Assembly (NCBI GenBank): GCA_018648605.1
Contig: JABGQU010000017.1
Location: 1-33,653 of the forward strand
From: Anaerolineae bacterium
Lineage (GTDB): Bacteria > Chloroflexota > Anaerolineae > Anaerolineales > Villigracilaceae
Length of the DNA stretch: 33,653 bases
Direction: 5' to 3'
Position 1 is the first letter of the stretch. Every line of letters begins with the position of its first letter. Below are positions 32,626 through 33,653 of the stretch, one piece after another. Made by a program: the position numbers and the translations under genes. Under the pieces are notes generated by a model. The model worked only from the letters and a program-made list of their open reading frames with translations. It was not told the origin of the DNA and did not search any database.

Positions 32626-33653
32626 CTACTCGAAAATCCCGCCCCATGTTTGCATGGGCTGGGTGGATTTGACAAGATGCATTCCGGCTTCGGCGAATTT
32701 CGCAAAAGCGGCATCGCCAGCATCCGTAAAATCTGCACCGGGGACGACCACGGGCGAAGTGCAATCTTCCAGCAGATAGACTTTCTGCGCCAGCGCGGGA
32801 TCAACCTTGCGCAGGTTGACGAGCAGGTCTTCGACCGTCGCCGCCACGCAATGACTTTTGGCTTGTCCGGCGATAATGAGCGCATCGACATCCCACAGGT
32901 GATCGACCAACGCCATGTCCTGTTCGCCCAGCGTTTCCCCATCGGGACCGTGCAGCACTTCCGCACTCAGGGCAGAGTAGCGTTCGCTGAAGGGCGCTTC
33001 GCCTTTTTCAAGAATTTCCGGCTGGGTGCTGCGTGCCACCGAATGAAAGAAGACCGCTTCCTCAATCAGCGGCACAATTGCGTGCCCAACGCCGCCCAAC
33101 ATGGCATGGTAGGGCCAGATCGTCCAGGCATATTTGCCCTTGCGCGCCAATTCTTTGGCATAGTGCAAAATACGCGCCTGCCCGATCTCGGGTGTGATGC
33201 CAAAATGAGTTGCCAGCGCAGGATTGAAATGCCAACGCTCCGCTTCGAGATCGTCCACTGTGACCATCGTGTACGCAGGCGGATGCTGACCGTCCGCATC
33301 CACCAAAAAGGTAGCGTGGAAAATTTGCATTGTACGATGCGTATCCATCGTCAGGCTAATTTTGCTGATGCGCCCCAAATTACGATAAATAAAAGCAGCT
33401 AAACGACGGCTGTCATCAACGGCGCCCGTGCTGCTGCGCCCGCCAACATAAAGTTCAAAACCTGGCAGAGCAAAGGTGTTTTGCACATCCACCAGAAATA
33501 ACGAGATCCGTTTTTGCGCAGCGCTGGCTGGCTGTAGGGCATGTTGGGCTGCCCAAACTTTGGCGTCAGCCGCGCGGGCTTCATAGTCCACACGCCATTG
33601 TTTGACGTCAGAGTTTGTTAGACAGAAATGGTGAAAATCAAATGGAGACTTTT
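32626..33653 (-). CDS. Isochorismatase-family hydrolase, probable nicotinamidase (5' end beyond window)
   Basis: At least 321 residues of a cysteine hydrolase. LFLVDVQNTF holds the catalytic Asp, TMDTHRTMQIFH resembles the Asp-x-His...His metal site of nicotinamidases, and GQAKSHCVAATVEDL carries the nucleophilic Cys; the catalytic Lys lies in a middle segment such as ARKGKYAW. The only starts inside the window are a GTG at 33591 and the reading frame stays open upstream to the edge (FDFHHFCLTNSDVKQW precedes it), so the gene is probably cut by the window end. It is longer than compact PncA (about 200 aa). Coupling to pncB (3-base gap) supports nicotinamidase. Confidence 0.75.
   Translation of the reverse strand, partial: KSPFDFHHFCLTNSDVKQWRVDYEARAADAKVWAAQHALQPASAAQKRISLFLVDVQNTFALPGFELYVGGRSSTGAVDDSRRLAAFIYRNLGRISKISLTMDTHRTMQIFHATFLVDADGQHPPAYTMVTVDDLEAERWHFNPALATHFGITPEIGQARILHYAKELARKGKYAWTIWPYHAMLGGVGHAIVPLIEEAVFFHSVARSTQPEILEKGEAPFSERYSALSAEVLHGPDGETLGEQDMALVDHLWDVDALIIAGQAKSHCVAATVEDLLVNLRKVDPALAQKVYLLEDCTSPVVVPGADFTDAGDAAFAKFAEAGMHLVKSTQPMQTWGGIFE

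Overview
The window looks like chromosomal DNA of a free-living, mid-GC bacterium. The gene repertoire and protein style (DUF3048 protein, orphan NuoM/N-like pumps, selB, LysM-M23 protein, PstA with a long extracytoplasmic insert, CBS-GAF protein) suggest a Chloroflexota bacterium of the Anaerolineae type. This is an inference from family resemblance; there is no rRNA or marker gene to prove it.

Layout. Bases 1-5050 hold a membrane-anchored DUF3048 protein (minus strand), divergent from a three-gene, translationally coupled set of NuoM/NuoN-like membrane subunits and a small membrane protein, with no redox subunits of complex I nearby. Bases 5096-8254 hold a coiled-coil protein and selB; selB carries an in-frame nested palindrome. 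A short mobile-type palindromic repeat separates selB from a SRAP (YedK/HMCES) gene. A LysM-M23 cell-wall protein with an apparently leaderless promoter and a tRNA-Val(CAC) follow.

Bases 10511-22523 are a glucuronide/glucuronate utilisation locus. A LacI-type repressor is transcribed divergently from a tight nine-gene plus-strand operon: MFS importer, GH2 beta-glucuronidase fused to a C-terminal SCP2 lipid-binding domain, uronate isomerase, SDR (fructuronate reductase candidate), LarA-family nickel-pincer racemase/epimerase, an unrecognised 164-aa protein, a BASS-type transporter, 6-phosphogluconate dehydrogenase and a PfkB sugar kinase. Two palindromic operators with centres exactly 60 bp apart lie in the divergent promoter region. 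No mannonate dehydratase or KDPG aldolase is present. The gene set can be read as a bypass: glucuronide to glucuronate to fructuronate to mannonate, then C2 epimerisation to gluconate by the LarA homologue, phosphorylation, and oxidation by 6PGDH to ribulose-5-phosphate. The SCP2 fusion and the BASS transporter suggest the natural substrates may be glucuronides of lipophilic (for example steroid or bile-acid-like) aglycones. The locus is bracketed by the intact tRNA-Val and a same-orientation 3' fragment of tRNA-Val, the pattern left by tRNA-site integration, though no integrase is seen.

Bases 22553-22823 look like a structured non-coding RNA with its own -10 box and intrinsic terminator. After the tRNA fragment, everything is on the minus strand: phoU, pstB, pstA, pstC and a double-domain pstS (two 97-98% identical phosphate-binding units in one lipoprotein) behind a Pho-box-like direct repeat; then a CBS-GAF signalling protein, surE, a 36/37-aa one-helix membrane protein, and a pncB/nicotinamidase-like pair for NAD salvage, the last gene running off the right edge.
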